DNA from: an uncultured Chloroflexaceae bacterium
Lineage (GTDB): Bacteria > Chloroflexota > Chloroflexia > Chloroflexales > Chloroflexaceae
Length of the DNA stretch: 10,302 bases
Direction: 5' to 3'
Assembly: GCA_937141995.1 (NCBI GenBank)
Contig: CAKZQX010000546.1
Location: forward strand, 1 to 10,302
Positions 7,150 through 10,302 of this stretch are shown in pieces. Position numbers and translations under genes: made by a program. The notes beneath the pieces are model-generated. The model ran no database searches. It was not told where the DNA came from and worked only from the letters and a program-made list of their open reading frames with translations. Every line of letters starts with the position of its first letter. Position 1 is the first letter of the stretch.

Positions 7150-7198
7150 AACGGTTAACGATGAACCCCTAACCGTTAACCGTTAACCCCTAACCCAT
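7150..7198 (+). repeat. C-rich heptamer array, inverted relative to the previous one
   Basis: Seven units in register: AACGGTT, AACGATG, AACCCCT, AACCGTT, AACCGTT, AACCCCT, AACCCAT. Units 7164-7198 are the reverse complement, unit by unit, of 7089-7123. Two pair perfectly, two carry a G-T and a G-G mispair, and the outermost carries a single mismatch. Together they can form a hairpin with 35-nt arms around a 40-nt loop between lysY and lysZ. The array ends just before the lysZ ribosome-binding site. Confidence 0.88.
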
Positions 7199-7211
7199 AT
7201 GGTGAAGAATA

Positions 7212-8015
7212 ATGCTTGTGATTAAAGTTGGTGGGAGTGCCGGGATTGATTATGATGCGCTGTGCGCGGACCTGGCGACGCTCTGGCAGGCGGGGCAGCG
7301 ACTGGTGCTGGTGCATGGCGGCTCGGCGGAGACGAACCAACTCTCGGAGGCACTGGGCCATCCGCCGCGCTTTGTGACCTCGCCGAGTGGCTATACCAGT
7401 CGCTATACCGACCGGCGTACGCTGGAGATCTTTGAGATGGTCTACTGCGGAACGGCGAACAAGGGACTGGTCGAGCGGCTACAGCGGTTGCAGATCAATG
7501 CCGTGGGATTGAGCGGCCTTGATGGACGGCTTCTGCAGGGCAAGCGTAAGGCGGCGATCCGCATCATCGAGAATGGCCGCCAGCGCGTGCTGCGCGACGA
7601 CTGGACCGGCACCGTTGAGCGGGTGAATGCCGATCTGCTCAGGCTGCTGCTGGATCAGGGCTATTTGCCGGTGATTGCACCCCTGGCATGCAGTGAGGCA
7701 GGTGAGGCGCTCAATGTGGATGGCGACCGCGCTGCCGCCGCGATTGCCGCCGCGCTCAACGCTGAGACGCTGCTGCTGCTCTCGAATGTGCCTGGCCTGC
7801 TGCGCGAGTTCCCCGACGAGAACTCATTGATCCCGCGCATCCCGCGCGCCGAGATCGAAGCCTACCTGCCTTATGCCGAGGGCCGGATGAAGAAGAAGGT
7901 GCTGGGCGCGGGTGAGGCGCTGGAGCAGGGCGTGGGTCGGGTCATTCTGGGCGATGCCCGCGCCCCCGACTCGGTGTCCCGTGCCCTGGCGGGTGCGGGA
8001 ACGGTGGTGGAGTGA
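7212..8015 (+). CDS. lysZ: LysW-2-aminoadipate 6-kinase
   Basis: Phosphorylates the distal carboxyl of LysW-bound 2-aminoadipate. It is a member of the amino-acid kinase family related to ArgB. The 267-residue protein shows KVGGS at 5-9, VHGGSAETNQL at 34-44, SGYTSRYTDRRTLEIFEM at 59-76 followed by CGTANKGL (79-86), a stretch typical of LysZ. It also has LNVDGDRAA at 167-175, LLSNVPGLL at 189-197 and GRMKKKV near 224-230 for ATP. GGTGA (7201-7205), complementary to the 16S tail, precedes ATG 7212. It is the last gene of the lys cluster and is separated from lysY by the inverted heptamer arrays, so its dose relative to LysY may differ. ArgB is the less likely alternative. Confidence 0.94.
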   Translation: MLVIKVGGSAGIDYDALCADLATLWQAGQRLVLVHGGSAETNQLSEALGHPPRFVTSPSGYTSRYTDRRTLEIFEMVYCGTANKGLVERLQRLQINAVGLSGLDGRLLQGKRKAAIRIIENGRQRVLRDDWTGTVERVNADLLRLLLDQGYLPVIAPLACSEAGEALNVDGDRAAAAIAAALNAETLLLLSNVPGLLREFPDENSLIPRIPRAEIEAYLPYAEGRMKKKVLGAGEALEQGVGRVILGDARAPDSVSRALAGAGTVVE

Positions 8016-8070
8016 CAGGCGTCAGGTGATTGCGGTGTTGATTGCGGCCAGCGATGCATGACGAAGAATC

Positions 8071-8095
8071 GCCCGCAGGTTCTGCGCTTGCGGGC
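8071..8095. terminator. Hairpin between convergent units, possible terminator
   Basis: GCCCGCA (8071-8077) pairs perfectly with TGCGGGC (8089-8095) around an 11-nt loop. It lies downstream of lysZ and also downstream of the minus-strand unit, so it could serve both. There is no T-run on either strand, so intrinsic termination would be weak. Confidence 0.4.
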
Positions 8096-8099
8096 AGCA

Positions 8100-8249
8100 T
8101 TACTCCTCAGTCGGACGGGGCACCTCGCGCATGCTGAACTGTTTCACCCGGAAATGGGGTTCAAATGCATTGAACAGATCGAGGTACTGCTCCAGGTAGC
8201 GTGTCAGCAAAAAATTCCGGCGGACTGTCTCCTGAGCCTTCTGCCCCGA
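8100..8249 (-). other. In-frame open extension after the ABC gene stop, unknown
   Basis: After the TGA stop of the ABC exporter (8250-8252) the same minus-strand frame stays open for 49 codons to TAA (8100-8102). The content looks coding: codons are G/C-ending, and the peptide includes LLTRYLEQYLDLFNAF and then FRVKQFSMREVPRPTEE, a plausible helix with a charged tail. There is no ATG; the first candidate starts inside it are TTG 8210-8208 and CTG 8207-8205, without a well-placed ribosome site. I do not recognise it. It may be the 3' remnant of a degraded gene, a readthrough extension of the ABC protein, or a small gene with a TTG start. The plus-strand frame over this stretch is less protein-like. 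Confidence 0.4.
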
Positions 8250-10064
8250 TCACGCTCCATACGCCCCAACCTGCTCAATATACTCGAGTGACTGGTGGCG
8301 AAAGTAAGTGTTGTAGAGTTCGGCGTAGTGCCCGCCCTGTGCCAACAGTTGCCGGTGGTTGCCCTCCTCGGTAATCTGCCCCGCGCGCATCACGATAATC
8401 CGATCGGCGGAGCGAATGGTTGAGAGGCGGTGCGCAATGATAATGCTGGTGCGTCCGCGCATCACCAGGTCCAACCCCGCCTGGATCTGTGCCTCGGTCA
8501 ACGGGTCCACGCTGGCGGTGGCCTCATCCAGAATAAAGATCGCCGGGTCTTGCAGCAGCACCCGCGCCAGCGCGACCAGTTGTCGCTGTCCCAGCGAGAG
8601 TCGCCCGCCCCGCTCGCCCACCTGGGATTGCAGCCCCGCCGGCAGGTCGTCTACCCATTCTCCGCCACCGATCTGGCGCGCAATCTGGGCAACCGCTTCA
8701 TCGTCGGCATCTTCACGGCCATAGCGGATGTTATCGGCAACCGTACCGGCGAAGAGAAACGGCGACTGCGGCACCAGCCCGAGCCGGCGGCGATACTGCG
8801 CCAGATCCAGTTGGCGGATATCACGTCCGTCGATCAACAACCGGCCGCCCTGGAACTCATAAAAGCGCATGATCAGCCGGACCAGGCTGGACTTGCCCGC
8901 CCCGGTATGCCCGACAACCGCGATGGTCTGGCCCGCCGGAATATCCAGGGAGAAGTCGCGTAGAACCGGTTCGCCTTCGCGGTAGCTAAAGTCCATATTC
9001 TGGAAGGTAATTCGCCCATGCAGATGGGGTACTGGCTCCTGCGCCGTCTGCACTACGCGCGGTTCGGCATCGATCAGGGCGAAGACGCGCTCGCTGGCGG
9101 CCAATCCCTGCTGGAACTGACTCCAGAACGAGGCGATGCTGGTCAGCGGGAAGTAGAAGATCGCCAGGCTCTGCACAAAGAGATACCAGTCGCCCGCCGA
9201 GAAGCGATTCTCGATAGCCCACCGCCCGCCGAAATAGATCACCAGCGCCGTGCCGACCCCGGCCAGAATGTCGAGCAGCGGGAAGATCGTGTTAAAGACC
9301 AGCCCCTGCCGTAGCCGGACAGTGTAGGCCAGCCGGTTGGTCACATTAAAGTCGGCATAGATCGCCGCCTCCTGCCGGAAGTTCTTCGCCACCGCGATAC
9401 CGCTGATCGTCTCCTGGATCTTTGCGTTGACCGAGGCAATCGCCCGCTGTGCCCGCTGCGAGGTGCGGCGCGCGATCCGGCGAAAGCTCAGCGCGGTGAT
9501 AAAGACCAGCGGGGCCACCGCTATGGTGATCAGCGCCAGTGGTGGGCTGATCACGAACAGCACAATGATGATAATCAATACCAGCAGCAGTTGGCTCAAC
9601 AGTTCAATCGTCAGCGTAACCACCGTGGCAAAATCTTGCGTGTCCGAGGTTACCCGACTGACAATCTTACCCGAGCTGTATTGATCATAGAAGGAGAGAT
9701 CGCGCTGGGTGACGGCGGCAAAAGCATCCTCGCGTAGTGCCAGCACCACGTCGCCGACCGCTCGCGCCGAGAACTGCTGCCGGATGAAGTTGAAGAACCA
9801 GCCGAGCGAACCCAGGACCGCGATGCCACCCGCCAGCGCCAGCAGCACCTGCGCCGTCGGATTCCCCGCCAGCAGGTCAATCCCCCGCGATACGGCAATC
9901 GGCATGACCGTTTCAGCCAGGGCTGCCAGGAGCACCATGGCGACAACAGTTGCCATAATCCAGGCGTGGGGCCGAAAGTAGGCGATAATTCGCCGGATGA
10001 GCGCCAGATCGCTATAGGTGCGATCATACTCCTCAGCCTCAAGGCCATCGAAAATGAAACCCAT
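8250..10064 (-). CDS. ABC exporter half-transporter (membrane and ATPase domains fused)
   Basis: Type I ABC exporter subunit in the cytoplasmic membrane, probably working as a homodimer or with a partner outside the window. Residues 1-330 hold the membrane domain with about six hydrophobic segments (near 35-56, 72-92, 150-171, 174-193, 258-278, 292-311). The ATPase domain follows: Walker A GHTGAGKS at 385-392, Q-loop Gln433 in VPQSPFLFAGTV, signature LSLGQ at 489-493 (a variant of LSGGQ), Walker B IFILDEATASVD at 509-520 and switch His545. All catalytic residues are present. ATG 10064 has AAGGT seven nt upstream. Substrate cannot be told from sequence; relatives export lipids, drugs or peptides. 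The 604-residue length is normal for the family. It is convergent to the lys cluster and not obviously linked to it. Confidence 0.93.
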   Translation of the reverse strand: MGFIFDGLEAEEYDRTYSDLALIRRIIAYFRPHAWIMATVVAMVLLAALAETVMPIAVSRGIDLLAGNPTAQVLLALAGGIAVLGSLGWFFNFIRQQFSARAVGDVVLALREDAFAAVTQRDLSFYDQYSSGKIVSRVTSDTQDFATVVTLTIELLSQLLLVLIIIIVLFVISPPLALITIAVAPLVFITALSFRRIARRTSQRAQRAIASVNAKIQETISGIAVAKNFRQEAAIYADFNVTNRLAYTVRLRQGLVFNTIFPLLDILAGVGTALVIYFGGRWAIENRFSAGDWYLFVQSLAIFYFPLTSIASFWSQFQQGLAASERVFALIDAEPRVVQTAQEPVPHLHGRITFQNMDFSYREGEPVLRDFSLDIPAGQTIAVVGHTGAGKSSLVRLIMRFYEFQGGRLLIDGRDIRQLDLAQYRRRLGLVPQSPFLFAGTVADNIRYGREDADDEAVAQIARQIGGGEWVDDLPAGLQSQVGERGGRLSLGQRQLVALARVLLQDPAIFILDEATASVDPLTEAQIQAGLDLVMRGRTSIIIAHRLSTIRSADRIIVMRAGQITEEGNHRQLLAQGGHYAELYNTYFRHQSLEYIEQVGAYGA

Positions 10065-10073
10065 ATGGTTACC

Positions 10074-10127
10074 TTATGCCTCCTCTGCATCGAGATCGAT
10101 GCCCAGTGCCCGCAGTCGCGTCGCTAA
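10074..10127 (-). pseudogene. Short second Uma2-like C-terminal tail, likely remnant
   Basis: The minus-strand frame ending at TAA 10076-10074 reads LATRLRALGIDLDAEEA. This closely resembles the tail WARLRELGIEPPEL of the partial gene just upstream and the usual ends of Uma2 proteins. A 22-nt stretch starting CTGCG matches the first gene's tail at 17 positions. The frame is open back past 10156 but differs from that of the upstream gene, and no ATG start lies in it. The best reading is the leftover 3' end of a tandem Uma2 duplicate, or a frameshifted continuation. It ends 9 nt before the ABC start. Confidence 0.5.
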
Positions 10128-10155
10128 TATATCGAATGATTGCCTGCCTGCTCCA

Positions 10156-10302
10156 TCACAGTTCCGGCGGCTCAATCCCCAGTTCGCGCAGCCGTGCCCA
10201 GGCCGCCTCCTTCGCCGCTCGCTCCGTTGCCGCGTCCGCCTCGGCTGCCTCAGCCTGGGTGTGGCGCATCTGGCCCTCGCGGTCGTAGAGCCGCAGGAAG
10301 AT
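10156..10302 (-). CDS. C-terminal part of a Uma2-type (DUF820) nuclease-like protein
   Basis: Only the last 48 codons are inside the window; the gene continues beyond base 10302. The visible part reads LRLYDREGQMRHTQ, then an Ala/Glu-rich segment typical of a coiled coil (about 18-37), and ends RLRELGIEPPEL. Uma2-family proteins of Chloroflexota and Cyanobacteria commonly end this way: a basic YDREG-type strand at the end of the PD-(D/E)XK-like domain, a coiled coil, and LRxLGIxP. The catalytic domain is not visible, so activity cannot be judged. It is the first gene of the minus-strand stretch that continues into the ABC exporter. Confidence 0.65.
   Translation of the reverse strand: MFLRLYDREGQMRHTQAEAAEADAATERAAKEAAWARLRELGIEPPEL

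Noticed and set aside
8058..8291. 77-codon plus-strand frame downstream of lysZ
   Set aside because: It overlaps the end of the ABC exporter and the more coding-like minus-strand extension, has no ribosome site and shows no recognisable motif.

Overview
The window holds an almost complete alpha-aminoadipate (AAA) lysine pathway that uses the LysW carrier protein. The genes form one plus-strand cluster from about 291 to 8015: lysS, lysT, lysU, homoisocitrate dehydrogenase (hicd), lysW, lysX, a Nudix hydrolase, lysY and lysZ. Base composition is GC-rich with G/C-biased third positions. The LysW-type pathway, heptamer-rich spacers and a Uma2-type tail together suggest a member of the Chloroflexota, probably class Chloroflexia (Roseiflexus/Chloroflexus relatives). 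This placement is inference from remembered gene content, not a search.

Region 1-290 is the 5' side of the cluster. It contains a strong intrinsic terminator (50-86) and an upstream segment (5-18) that can pair with the terminator loop and its flanks, so it may be an attenuator. If the promoter lies between 87 and 290, it could instead simply end an upstream unit. Genes 291-8015 run nearly in pathway order: homocitrate synthase, the two homoaconitase subunits, homoisocitrate dehydrogenase, the carrier LysW, its ligase LysX, then the reductase LysY and kinase LysZ. The last three enzymes work on aminoadipate held on the C-terminal Glu of LysW. The 2-aminoadipate aminotransferase (LysN), the LysW-aminoadipate-semialdehyde aminotransferase (LysJ) and the releasing hydrolase (LysK) are absent and must be elsewhere. 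A Nudix hydrolase is translationally coupled to lysX by a 4-nt overlap.

Four spacers inside the cluster carry short repeats with 7-nt units, each touching or containing the stop codon of the preceding gene. The most striking is between lysY and lysZ (7089-7198). There, four G-rich AGGGGTT units (perfect G-quadruplex spacing) face an inverted array of AACCCCT/AACCGTT units.

From 8016 to the end, the minus strand carries a convergent unit. In transcription order it holds the 3' end of a Uma2-type gene (10302-10156), a short out-of-frame second Uma2-like tail (about 10127-10074), and a 604-residue ABC exporter half-transporter (10064-8250). After the ABC stop codon the same frame stays open for 49 codons with coding-like content (8249-8100), and I do not recognise that tail. 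A hairpin at 8071-8095 lies between the two convergent units.
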